From NCBI RefSeq assembly GCF_900107455.1, contig NZ_FNQB01000002.1, positions 248,001 to 312,000 on the forward strand: a stretch of DNA of 64,000 nt, in the 5' to 3' direction. Positions within the stretch are counted from its first letter, which is position 1; each line of letters starts with the position of its first letter. Of this stretch, positions 1 through 7,167 are shown in pieces. Origin of the DNA: Asanoa ishikariensis. Its GTDB lineage: Bacteria; Actinomycetota; Actinomycetes; Mycobacteriales; Micromonosporaceae. The notes under the pieces are model-generated. The model was not told where the DNA came from and did no database searches. It was given only the letters and a program-made list of their open reading frames with translations. Both the position numbers and the translations under genes were made by a program.

Positions 1-1133
1 GCGAGGGTCAGCAGCAGTGCGGTGAAGCCGAGGAAGGACGCCAGCACCACACCGCCGCTGATCGGGCTGACGGCGTCTTCGACCTTGAGCAGCCCGTACG
101 CCGCCCAGGGTTGCCGGCCGCCCTCGCGGGTGAGCCAGCCGAGGATCGCGGCGACGAACGGCAGCGGCAGACAGAGGCCGACGATGACGAGCGGGAACTT
201 CAGCCGGACGATCCAGTCGCGGTAGAAGAGCGGCAGCATCACGAAGGACCAGGCCAGCGTGAAGCCGATCAGGATCATGAAGCCGAGGCTGACGTTGGCG
301 TACGCCGGTGGCAGGTAGTCGCCCGGTCCGAACCGCGCGGTGAAGTCGGCGACCGCCTGCGCCTTGGCCGCGTCGTCGCCGAACTTGGTCGGCTGCACCG
401 GGCCGACGGCGCCGAACTGCGCGAAGCCGAAGCCCATCAGCGGTACGCCGGCGACGGTCACCGTGACGAGGCCGATCCACAGCGACTTGCGCAGCAGCTC
501 GTAGTCGGGGCTGCGGCGCAGCATGAGCCAGGCGCTGATGCTCGCGAGCACCATCCCGCCCGTCAGCAGCGCGGCGGACGTCACGTGGCCGAGCGCCATC
601 GTGAAGGTCGGGTTGGTCAGCAGCGCGGTGAAGTCGGTGAGGTGGGCGATCCCGTCGCGGACCTCGTAGCCGACCGGGTGCTGCAGCCAGGCGTTGGCGG
701 CCATGATGAAGAACGCCGAGAGGTACGCCGTGATCGCCACGCCGTAGAGCAGTGCCAGGTGCGCGCCGCGGCGCAGCCGGTGCCAGCCGAAGATCCACAT
801 GCCGAGCAGGGTCGACTCGAGGAAGAACGCGAGCAGGGTCTCCAGCGCGATCGGCGCGCCGAACACGTTGCCGGTGTAGCGCGACAGACCGCTCCAGTTC
901 AGGCCGAACTGGAACTCCATCACGATGCCGGTCGCGATGCCGAGCACGTAGTTGATCAAGTAGATGGTGCCCCAGAAGCGGACCATCCGCTCGTAGACGG
1001 GCTTGCGGGTGATGAACGCGGCGGTCTGGAGGTAGACCAGCAGCGTCACCAGCCCGAGCGTCACGAGGACGAACAGGAAGTGGATCGAGGTCGTCGTGGC
1101 GAACTGCAGACGGGCGAGCGGCAAGGGGTCCAT
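1..1133 (-). CDS. cydA: Cytochrome bd ubiquinol oxidase subunit I (partial, C-terminus off the window)
   Basis: CydA is the heme-bearing membrane subunit of the bd-type terminal oxidase, which oxidises quinol and reduces O2 to water. The frame is open from an ATG at 1133 to the window edge, about 377 codons. Visible are the N-terminal SIHFLF with His18 (high-spin heme ligand in the family), Glu98 and Glu106 in ALETLLAFFLESTLLG, several membrane helices, and GRQPW near residue 338. That GRQP block lies about 110 residues earlier than in E. coli CydA, so this is the short Q-loop form typical of Gram-positives. A GGAGGGG ribosome site sits 7 nt before the ATG. The upstream gap carries a BlaI-type palindrome and the next gene upstream is an M56 peptidase, so BlaI-type control is likely. 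cydB would lie beyond the left edge. Confidence 0.95.
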   Translation of the reverse strand, partial: MDPLPLARLQFATTTSIHFLFVLVTLGLVTLLVYLQTAAFITRKPVYERMVRFWGTIYLINYVLGIATGIVMEFQFGLNWSGLSRYTGNVFGAPIALETLLAFFLESTLLGMWIFGWHRLRRGAHLALLYGVAITAYLSAFFIMAANAWLQHPVGYEVRDGIAHLTDFTALLTNPTFTMALGHVTSAALLTGGMVLASISAWLMLRRSPDYELLRKSLWIGLVTVTVAGVPLMGFGFAQFGAVGPVQPTKFGDDAAKAQAVADFTARFGPGDYLPPAYANVSLGFMILIGFTLAWSFVMLPLFYRDWIVRLKFPLVIVGLCLPLPFVAAILGWLTREGGRQPWAAYGLLKVEDAVSPISGGVVLASFLGFTALLLTL

Positions 1134-1215
1134 GACCAAGCCCCTCCGAGGGGATAGTGAGGTTCGCTTGTTATAGCGACTCTACACGTAGCATCCCTAC
1201 CTATTAGTCCTACGG

Positions 1216-1249
1216 CTTGTAGTAGTCATGGATATGACTCTACTACAAG
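1216..1249. promoter_or_regulatory. BlaI-type operator palindrome upstream of cydA
   Basis: Two perfect 10-bp arms, CTTGTAGTAG (1216-1225) and CTACTACAAG (1240-1249), flank a 14-bp centre that itself starts TCAT and ends ATGACT. A weaker related motif, CTACACGTAG, lies at 1182-1191, closer to cydA. The TGTAGTAG half-site recurs just upstream of blaI at 2544-2552. BlaI/MecI repressors bind TACA/TGTA dyads, so this is the likely target of the neighbouring BlaI. The assignment to BlaI is inference from motif and context. Confidence 0.6.
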
Positions 1250-1264
1250 CGGTCGTAGACGTGC

Positions 1265-2170
1265 TCAGGAGAGGAAGAGCGCGACCGGCAGCGCGGCCAG
1301 TGCGGTGGTGCTCGCCAGGGCGACCAGGGCCGCCAGCGGCGTGGGGCCGAGCGGTGCGCGGAGCCGGCGTACCCGGGCGACGATGTCGTGATCGGCGGCG
1401 GCGAGCATGCCCGCGGGGGTGACCCGCGACGGCGCGGTCGCGAACCGGGCCAGCGCGGCCGCCAGCAACTCGTCGGTGTGCAGGCGGCGGGCCCGGTCGT
1501 CGGCGCGCATCTCGACCAGCAGCGCGACGGCGGCCATGGCGCGGACCATCCAGCTCACCCCGGGCAGCGCGCGGACCAGCGCGGAGAACGGGAGCAGGAC
1601 GAGGTCGTGCCGCTCCTTGGCGTGTGCGTGCTCGTGGCTGAGCACCGCCGCGAGCTCGTCGCGGGGGAGCAGGCTGAGCGCGCCGGCACTGATCACGACG
1701 CGCGGGCGCAGCCCAGGCACGCAGTAGGCCGCGGCGCTCGGGTGGTCGAGCACCAGCGCGCCGGGTGCGGCCGGATCGGCGCGGGCGACCAGGGCGAGCA
1801 GGTCACGCTGGCGCTGGCGGGCCTTGGCGGCGTGCCGGAGGCTGGCGCCGGTCGACCAGAACAGCACGACGCCGATGCCGAGCCCGACGCTGATCAGCGC
1901 GAGGTGGCCGACGCCGAGCTCGGCTGGGAGTCGGCCGCCGGCGAGGTCGTTCACCAGGATCCGGAAGGCGGTGCCCGGCGGACGGCCGTAGGGAGCCAGG
2001 CCCAAGGAGATCGGGATGCCGATCGCGGACAGGCCGACCGCCAGACCGATGCCCTGCCAGCAGAGGATCGCGACCGTCGGACTGGTCGCCGGCCAGCGGG
2101 ACTTGAGCATCACCCAGGCCACCAGATAGCAGCCCAGCACCGCCGCGCCGAAGTGTGCGGTGTAGAACAT
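1265..2170 (-). CDS. M56 family metallopeptidase (BlaR1/MecR1-type), probable partner of BlaI
   Basis: This 301-residue membrane protein is predicted to be the zinc protease that inactivates the neighbouring BlaI repressor when signalled. It has hydrophobic segments around residues 5-22, 33-55 and 88-107, a cytosolic region with the zinc motif HEHAH at 179-183 (HExxH), a helix near 210-220 and a C-terminal hydrophobic tail. It lacks the extracellular penicillin-binding sensor domain of staphylococcal BlaR1, as is usual for the short actinobacterial forms, so its signal is unknown. It lies 3 nt downstream of blaI in the same direction. The 131-bp gap before cydA holds the operator palindrome. 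Confidence 0.85.
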   Translation of the reverse strand: MFYTAHFGAAVLGCYLVAWVMLKSRWPATSPTVAILCWQGIGLAVGLSAIGIPISLGLAPYGRPPGTAFRILVNDLAGGRLPAELGVGHLALISVGLGIGVVLFWSTGASLRHAAKARQRQRDLLALVARADPAAPGALVLDHPSAAAYCVPGLRPRVVISAGALSLLPRDELAAVLSHEHAHAKERHDLVLLPFSALVRALPGVSWMVRAMAAVALLVEMRADDRARRLHTDELLAAALARFATAPSRVTPAGMLAAADHDIVARVRRLRAPLGPTPLAALVALASTTALAALPVALFLS

Positions 2171-2173
2171 CGG

Positions 2174-2527
2174 TCAAGCCTTGTCTTTGTCCAGAGCGGC
2201 GCGGAGCACCTCGGCCTCGTCGCCGGTCACCGACCGGGCGAACCGCACGAGCGCCGCGTCTTTCTCCCCGGCCATCTCGAGAGCATCGAGCATGAGCTGC
2301 GCGATGTACGCGTCGCGACCGGCGACCGGCTGGTAGCTCCAGGCCCGGCCGGTGCGCTCACGCCCGACCATGCCCTTGCCGGCGAGCCGGTCGAGCACCG
2401 TCATTACGGTGGTGTACGCCAGGTCACGCCCGTCGAGCGCATCGACGACTTCGCGAACCGTGGCCGGGCCGGACCGATCCCAGAGGACGTCCATCACCGC
2501 CCGCTCGAGATCTCCCAACCGCGTCAC
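2174..2527 (-). CDS. BlaI/MecI family winged-helix repressor
   Basis: A 117-residue winged-helix protein of usual BlaI length. The N-terminal LGDLERAVMDVLW and the recognition helix region AYTTVMTVLDRLAGKG are characteristic, and the C-terminal half is the helical dimerisation part. The start is a GTG at 2527 placed 6 nt after a TAGGAT -10 box on the minus strand, which suggests a leaderless transcript. A CTAC/GTAG dyad lies just upstream, so autorepression is likely. It forms an operon with the M56 peptidase. The operator-like palindrome before cydA makes cydA a probable target. In M. tuberculosis, BlaI is known (from memory) to control respiration-linked genes as well as blaC. Confidence 0.9.
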   Translation of the reverse strand: MTRLGDLERAVMDVLWDRSGPATVREVVDALDGRDLAYTTVMTVLDRLAGKGMVGRERTGRAWSYQPVAGRDAYIAQLMLDALEMAGEKDAALVRFARSVTGDEAEVLRAALDKDKA

Positions 2528-2532
2528 GCGTC

Positions 2533-2552
2533 GATCCTACCCTGTGTAGTAG
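2533..2552 (-). promoter_or_regulatory. blaI promoter with overlapping BlaI-type half-sites
   Basis: On the minus strand TAGGAT (2533-2538) lies 6 nt before the GTG start of blaI and can serve as a -10 box for a leaderless mRNA. Immediately upstream is CTACACAGGGTAG, a CTAC/GTAG dyad, plus the TGTAGTAG half-site that also forms the arms of the cydA palindrome. A repressor bound here would block the promoter. Confidence 0.5.
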
Positions 2553-2618
2553 CCCACCGTGATGGTGCGGCGGTCACGTCGGAGATCATCGATCGCACCG
2601 ATCAACTACGTTGTCCCC

Positions 2619-4319
2619 GTGGCTGGCGACGGCGTGCGGTTGGGCATCGACTACGGCACGTCCAACACCGTCGCGGTGTTGGTCCAGGCGGGCCGGGAGC
2701 CACGGACCGTGCTGTTCGACGGTTCGCCGCTGCTGCCCAGCGGAGTCTGCGTGGACGGCACGGGCCGGCTGCTGGTCGGCCGGGACGCGTGGCACACCGC
2801 GTTGTCGGTGCCGGCCGCGTTCGAGCCCTTTCCCAAACAGCGCATCGGTGACGGAGCCGTCCTGCTCGGCGACCGGGAGGTGCCGGTCGGGGAGCTGATC
2901 GCCGCCACGCTGTCGCGGGTGGGCCAGGAGGCGTCCCGGATCGCGGGCTCGCCGGTTACCTCGGTGACGCTGAGCTTCCCGGCGGCTTGGGGCACGCAGC
3001 GGCGGCGCGTGCTGTCGGAGGCCGCGGAACAGGTGTTCCCGGTGGTCGAGCTGGTCGCGGAGCCGGTGGCGGCGGCCAAGTTGTTCGCGGGTGTGGCCGG
3101 CCAGGCGGTGCCGGTCGGGCGGTCCGCGGTCGTCTACGACTTCGGCGCCGGAACGTTCGACGTGTCCGTGGTCCGCCGTGGGCCGGCCGGTTTCGAGGTC
3201 CTGGCCAGCGAGGGGCGCGCCGACTGCGGCGGGCTGGATCTCGACGCCGCCATCGTGCGCCGGCTGGGTTCGACCGTCGGGCTGTTGTCCCCGGAGATCT
3301 GGTCGCGGCTGGTCGACCCGTCGTCGACCGCCGACCGCCGGGCCAGTCGGCAGCTATGGGAGAACGCGCGTACGGCCAAGGAGATGTTGTCGCGGGCCAC
3401 GTCCGCACTTCTGCACGTGCCGTTGCTCGACACCGACGTGACGCTCGGCCGGGAAGAGCTCGACGAGCTGACCGCGCCGCTGCTGGCCTCGACCGTCGAG
3501 GCGACCCACGCGGCGATCTCTTCGGCCGGGATCGTCGCGGCGGATCTGGCGGCCATCTATCTCACCGGCGGGTCCAGCCGGATGCCGGCGGTCAGCACGG
3601 CGCTGCACCGAGCCTTCGCGGTCGTGCCTCTCCTGGTGGAGCAGCCGGAACTGGTGGTGGCCGAGGGCAGCGTGCGCGCGATCGAGGCTGCCCCTGCTGT
3701 CCCGTCGGTGGTCGTGCGCGCGCCGTCGCGTACCCGCCGGGTCGCTTTGCTTTCCGGCCTGGTGGTGTTGATGGCCGCGGGGGCGGTCGCCGTGGTGCCG
3801 TTGTTGGGCTCGGGCGGTGCTGGCTCCGACCGCACCGTCGGGGCGCCATCGCCGTCGCCGTCCCTCTCGGCTTCGCCGGTGCGGTCGACTTCACCCACGC
3901 CGGCCGCACTGGTCGACCCGTGTGTGGTGGGCCGTTGGCGGTCAACCAGCGGCAAGCGAACCTTGAAGATCGACGGCAGCTCGACGATCTTCAGCGGCGG
4001 GACCGGTGTCGTCATGACGTACAGGCCGGACGGGCGCCTGACGGTCGTCTGGAAGAACGCGACCTGGACGGCGACCGTCAAAGGTACGAAGTGGACGGAG
4101 CGCATCAACGGCACGGTGACCGCCAACGTGTATCACGCGGGCCGGCAGGAATACGTCACTGGCAGCGACGGCAAGGGCGAGGTCGTGCTCTACCGGGGCG
4201 GCAGCCGGAACAGCTCCGTCGACCTGGACCTGGTCCCCGGACACGACCCGTACCTCTGCGTCGGCAACTCCCTGCGCTTCGTCGGCGACGACTACTCCTC
4301 GGAGTGGGTCAGGCTCTGA
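2619..4319 (+). CDS. Hsp70-family actin-like ATPase with a C-terminal transmembrane anchor and extracytoplasmic domain
   Basis: From GTG 2619 this is 566 residues. The nucleotide-binding core shows phosphate-1 GIDYGTSNT (residues 9-17), phosphate-2 DFGAGTFDVSVV and the adenosine motif YLTGGSSRMPAV. There is no Hsp70 substrate-binding domain. Instead a hydrophobic helix (about residues 374-398) is followed by a Ser/Pro/Thr-rich stretch and a beta-rich domain of about 140 residues with two cysteines (PCVVGRW and YLCVG). The layout suggests a cytosolic ATPase tethered to an outside sensor or binding domain. GTG 2619 is chosen because TACGTT (2607-2612) ends 6 nt before it, fitting leaderless transcription; an upstream in-frame ATG at 2559 would only add a basic non-homologous tail. 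The 3' end overlaps the convergent gene by 28 nt. Function is unknown beyond ATP binding. Confidence 0.8.
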   Translation: MAGDGVRLGIDYGTSNTVAVLVQAGREPRTVLFDGSPLLPSGVCVDGTGRLLVGRDAWHTALSVPAAFEPFPKQRIGDGAVLLGDREVPVGELIAATLSRVGQEASRIAGSPVTSVTLSFPAAWGTQRRRVLSEAAEQVFPVVELVAEPVAAAKLFAGVAGQAVPVGRSAVVYDFGAGTFDVSVVRRGPAGFEVLASEGRADCGGLDLDAAIVRRLGSTVGLLSPEIWSRLVDPSSTADRRASRQLWENARTAKEMLSRATSALLHVPLLDTDVTLGREELDELTAPLLASTVEATHAAISSAGIVAADLAAIYLTGGSSRMPAVSTALHRAFAVVPLLVEQPELVVAEGSVRAIEAAPAVPSVVVRAPSRTRRVALLSGLVVLMAAGAVAVVPLLGSGGAGSDRTVGAPSPSPSLSASPVRSTSPTPAALVDPCVVGRWRSTSGKRTLKIDGSSTIFSGGTGVVMTYRPDGRLTVVWKNATWTATVKGTKWTERINGTVTANVYHAGRQEYVTGSDGKGEVVLYRGGSRNSSVDLDLVPGHDPYLCVGNSLRFVGDDYSSEWVRL

Positions 4320-4858
4320 TCGTCCGTGGGCGGGTCGAAGGTCTCGACCGTCTGCCGGTAGTCGGCGTGCCCACTCTCGGGGTTGATCAGCACCACGAAG
4401 TCCGGCAGCGCGCCCATTTTCGGGGCACCGTCGTCGTCCTGCTGACCCGGTTCGGCCGTCCAGTCGATGAGTGCGACGGTCGCCTGCCAGCGGCCCGGTT
4501 CCAGCGAGATGCGCAGACCGATGTCCGGATCGTCGCCGACGTGCTCGATCCCGCTGATGACAGCGCCCGCCGTGGCGACGAACAGATAGGGCTCCGACGT
4601 GACGATGAGGTACTTGCGCTCGCGCTCGGTCAACTCCGCCGGCGCGGACATGGAACCGACCCGGGCGACGAACTGGTAGGCACCGTCGCCGCCGATATTG
4701 ATCGGGACGAACGCCCCGATGGCGATGTGCCGGACGATGTCCTCGTCCTCCAGCAGCGCGGCCTCCCAGGTCTCGTAGTCCACGACGTCGTGGAACGACG
4801 TCGGTGACCACAGCCCGAACAGACCCGCGTCGGTGGCCAGGGCCTCGGTGATATCCAC
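4292..4858 (-). CDS. Hypothetical protein
   Basis: 188 residues from a GTG at 4858. I do not recognise the family. The sequence is acidic and soluble-looking, has no signal peptide or membrane helix, and alternates short beta-prone segments (RHIAIGAFVPI, KYLIVTSEPYLFV) with loops, ending in a charged Asp/Glu/Gln-rich tail. It converges on the Hsp70-like gene and overlaps its last 28 nt, and it is followed by the SDR gene on the same strand side after a 33-bp gap. The adjacency to the membrane ATPase may be incidental. Confidence 0.65.
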   Translation of the reverse strand: MDITEALATDAGLFGLWSPTSFHDVVDYETWEAALLEDEDIVRHIAIGAFVPINIGGDGAYQFVARVGSMSAPAELTERERKYLIVTSEPYLFVATAGAVISGIEHVGDDPDIGLRISLEPGRWQATVALIDWTAEPGQQDDDGAPKMGALPDFVVLINPESGHADYRQTVETFDPPTDDQSLTHSEE

Positions 4859-4891
4859 GTGTTTTCCGCCTTCCGGGTAGCGCCCCGGAAG

Positions 4892-5644
4892 CTACACCCG
4901 GGCGGCCAGGTCCGTGAGGACGGCCTCGAGGCGTTCTGCGGTGCCGGGATCGAACTCGCTGCGGTCCAGGGACACCGGCTTCCCGCGGCGCAGCGCGGTC
5001 AGGGGCGCATCCGGCGGATCGGCGAGCAGGCCGGCCAGCGGTTCGGCGGCATTGTCCACTGTGGTCCCGAACGTCGCCGCGGCGGCGCCCACCAGCGTGC
5101 GCAGCGGTTGTCTGAGCTGCCGGTGCATGCCGCTGTTGACGAGCAGCGGGTTGTAGAGGACGTAACGGATGCGACTTTCCCGGGCCGCGAAGGCGACGCC
5201 GAGCAGGTCGTTGGCCCGTGCGCCCTGCATGGTCGCCTTGAACATCGTGTAGCCGTGTCTGAGTTGAAGGTCGTCCCAGTGGATCCGGCCGGCCCTGATC
5301 CCGCCTGTACCGCTCAGGTTGAGCACCACCGGGGTCGATGCCGCCTTTGCCAACGCGGGCCGCAGCCCTTCGGTCAGCAGGTAGCGGCTCAGCACGCCGA
5401 TCGCGAACGTCTGCTCCAGGCCTTCGGCCGTGACCACGCGCCGCTGGTCGAAGCGGCCGGCCGCGAGCACCAGCGCGTCGATCCGATCGGGCAGCCGGCT
5501 GATCAGCTCCGTTGTCTGGCGTACTGATGTCAGGTCGGCGTCTTCGCTGCCGAGCGCGAGGACCTGGTCGCCCGCCTGTCGTAGCCGGGCCGCGAGAGCC
5601 CCGCCGATGCCACGTGTCCCGCCCGCGATAACCACTGTGCGCAT
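4892..5644 (-). CDS. Short-chain dehydrogenase/reductase (SDR)
   Basis: 250 residues, single Rossmann domain. The cofactor motif GGTRGIG is at residues 8-14, a Ser in NLSGTGG is near 111, and the catalytic YTMFK (Tyr132, Lys136) follows the YxxxK pattern. The C-terminal substrate region resembles retinol dehydrogenase-type SDRs, but the substrate is not deducible. It is divergent from an HxlR regulator with a 47-bp intergenic region, the usual layout for a redox enzyme controlled by its neighbour. Confidence 0.85.
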   Translation of the reverse strand: MRTVVIAGGTRGIGGALAARLRQAGDQVLALGSEDADLTSVRQTTELISRLPDRIDALVLAAGRFDQRRVVTAEGLEQTFAIGVLSRYLLTEGLRPALAKAASTPVVLNLSGTGGIRAGRIHWDDLQLRHGYTMFKATMQGARANDLLGVAFAARESRIRYVLYNPLLVNSGMHRQLRQPLRTLVGAAAATFGTTVDNAAEPLAGLLADPPDAPLTALRRGKPVSLDRSEFDPGTAERLEAVLTDLAARV

Positions 5645-5691
5645 ACTCGATCCTGGGCATCATCCGGGGTCGTCGGAAAGAAGGCACATTG

Positions 5692-6069
5692 ATGTCACCG
5701 CTACTGCCGCTCCCCGTGACCGACTCCGACCGCACCACCTGCGCCGCGACGGATGTGCTGCGCCGGGTAGGGGAGAAATGGAGCGTGCTGGTCCTGGCTT
5801 TGCTGCGCGAGCGCCCGTACGGCTTCAACGAGCTAGATCGCGCCATCCACGGCCTGAGCCGGCGAATCCTGACCCGCACACTGCGGACCTTGGAGAGCGA
5901 CGGCCTGGTGAGCCGCAGCGAGACTCCGCAACGGGTGGAGTACGCCCTGACCGACCTCGGCCGATCGTTGTTGCCCCTGGTGATCGCGATCGGCGAGTGG
6001 GCGGTGACCCACGCCCCCGAGATCAACGCCGCCCGCGCACGCGCGGTTTCTGTCGGTGGCAGCCGGTAG
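5692..6069 (+). CDS. HxlR family winged-helix transcriptional regulator
   Basis: 125 residues starting at ATG 5692, with AAGAAGG upstream; a TTG three bases earlier is a less likely start. The core CAATDVLRRVGEKWSVLVL, the recognition segment LSRRILTRTLRTLESDGLV and the wing RVEYALTDLG are diagnostic for HxlR. One cysteine (residue 17, in DRTTCAATDVL) lies at the usual N-terminal position, where it acts as an electrophile or redox sensor in several family members. It is divergent from the SDR gene and so is the probable repressor or activator of that enzyme. Confidence 0.9.
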   Translation: MSPLLPLPVTDSDRTTCAATDVLRRVGEKWSVLVLALLRERPYGFNELDRAIHGLSRRILTRTLRTLESDGLVSRSETPQRVEYALTDLGRSLLPLVIAIGEWAVTHAPEINAARARAVSVGGSR

Positions 6070-6097
6070 TTTCCGCCTGACCCGGGAGGTGGTTGTG

Positions 6098-6245
6098 GTG
6101 GGAGCCAAGGACTGGATCGTCTTCTACGCGGACGTCGAGGTGGCGCCGCCTCTTGTCAGGCTTCGACTACGCCGCCTACGAACCAGACGGCGACCACGAC
6201 CAGCCGGCCACCGCGCGGGCAGGCTGCCGCCCGAAGCGCCGCAAT
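6098..6245 (+). pseudogene. Remnant of a DUF6928-like gene (internal deletion and frameshift)
   Basis: A strong ribosome site (GGGAGGT, 6084-6090) precedes GTG 6098, which begins VGAKDWIVFYADVEV, an N-terminus I recall from DUF6928 proteins (MGAKDWxLFYADGDV). After about 17 codons the frame degenerates into Arg-rich sequence. In the +1 frame, about 6155-6215, a segment SGFDYAAYEPDGDHDQ resembles the family's C-terminal GFNYExxxxDDDPD block. The roughly 200-residue body between these ends is missing. This reads as a gene collapsed by deletion. The family assignment is from memory and needs an alignment. Confidence 0.4.
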
Positions 6246-6249
6246 AGTG

Positions 6250-6270
6250 GGCCGCCGTGGTGCGGCGGCC
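6250..6270. terminator. Short GC hairpin
   Basis: GGCCGCCG (6250-6257) and CGGCGGCC (6263-6270) form an 8-bp perfect stem with a 5-nt loop, just downstream of the gene remnant. There is no T-tract, as is common for actinobacterial terminators. It stands in tandem with the larger hairpin that follows. Confidence 0.45.
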
Positions 6271-6281
6271 TGAAGAGCAAA

Positions 6282-6331
6282 CGCGTCCGGGTGCGGCGGC
6301 CCTGTTCGTCGGGCCGCCGCACCCGGACGCG
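6282..6331. terminator. Large perfect hairpin, bidirectional terminator
   Basis: A perfect 21-bp inverted repeat, 6282-6302 and 6311-6331, with an 8-nt loop (TGTTCGTC), lies between the remnant gene and the convergent 3' end of the deoC operon at 6346. Position and strength suit bidirectional termination without a U-tract. Confidence 0.65.
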
Positions 6332-6345
6332 GCGATGCGGACCGG

Positions 6346-7167
6346 TCAGATGCCCTTCGGGTGCCAGACGGTCTTGGTTTCCAGGAAGGCCGTCATGCGG
6401 GTCAGGCCTGGGTCGTCGGACCAGTTGGGGGTCGACGCGGCCGGGCGGATGACGCGCTTGAGGTTGCCTGCGGCGGCTTCTTCCAGCGACGTGGCCAGGG
6501 TCTGGTCGGTGACGCCGGCCAGGTCGATGGCGTTTACATCCATGTGGGCGGCCAGCCACGGCGCGGTTTCGGCCGGGTCGCCCGTCAGGATGTTGACGAC
6601 GCCGCCGGGTAGGTCGGAGGTGGCCAGGACCTCGGCGAGCGTCACCGCGGCCAAGGGGGCGTCGTGCGCGGTCAGGGCGACCACCGTGTTGCCGGTGACG
6701 ATGGCCGGGGCGATGACGCTGACCAGGCCGAGGAACGACGGCGGGGTGACCAGGCCGACCACGCCGGTCGGCTCGGGCGACGACAGGTTGAAGTAGGGGC
6801 CGGCGACCGGGTTGGCGCCGCCGTAGACCTGGCTGATCTTGTCGGACCAGCCCGCGTACCAGACCCAGCGGTCGATCGCCTCGTCGACCTCGGCGGCGGG
6901 CAGGCCCAGGCCGATGAACTGGTCGCGGCGGCCTTCGAGCATCTCGGCCACGCGGTAGAGGATCTGGCCGCGGTTGTAGGCGGTCGCGCCCGACCAGCCC
7001 TTCACCGCGGCACGGGCGGCGACGACCGCGTCGCGGACGTCCTTGCGGGAGGCCAGGGCCACGTTGGCGTCCTGTGCGATGTAGGAGCGGCCGGACTCGC
7101 TGCGCGGGAACTTGCCGCCGATGAACAGTTTGTAGGTCTTGCGGACCGCCACGCGTGCGTCAGACAT
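6346..7167 (-). CDS. Short aldehyde dehydrogenase family protein lacking catalytic residues
   Basis: 273 residues from ATG 7167, compared with about 480 for a full ALDH. It keeps the N-terminal cofactor-binding fold: IGGKFPRSESGRSY, the bundle region GWSGATAYNRGQILYRVAEML, and an analogue of the Rossmann strand (GVVNILTGDPAETAPW). The motif equivalent to ELGGK with its catalytic Glu, and the catalytic Cys region, are absent, and the chain ends where the catalytic domain should begin. It is translationally coupled to the complete ALDH upstream (8-nt overlap) in the deoC operon. It is probably a regulatory or structural partner of that enzyme, or a decayed duplicate. The upstream start at 7338 would lie inside the preceding gene and is rejected. 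Confidence 0.8.
   Translation of the reverse strand: MSDARVAVRKTYKLFIGGKFPRSESGRSYIAQDANVALASRKDVRDAVVAARAAVKGWSGATAYNRGQILYRVAEMLEGRRDQFIGLGLPAAEVDEAIDRWVWYAGWSDKISQVYGGANPVAGPYFNLSSPEPTGVVGLVTPPSFLGLVSVIAPAIVTGNTVVALTAHDAPLAAVTLAEVLATSDLPGGVVNILTGDPAETAPWLAAHMDVNAIDLAGVTDQTLATSLEEAAAGNLKRVIRPAASTPNWSDDPGLTRMTAFLETKTVWHPKGI

Noticed and set aside
111-1157. Long + strand frame of 348 codons opposite cydA
   Set aside because: It is the shadow of cydA on the other strand: Arg/Glu/Asp-rich, no domain, while the minus frame has clear CydA motifs.
3942-6026. 694-codon minus frame
   Set aside because: It crosses three real genes (Hsp70-like, hypothetical, SDR) in another frame and is Arg/Pro-rich without domains.
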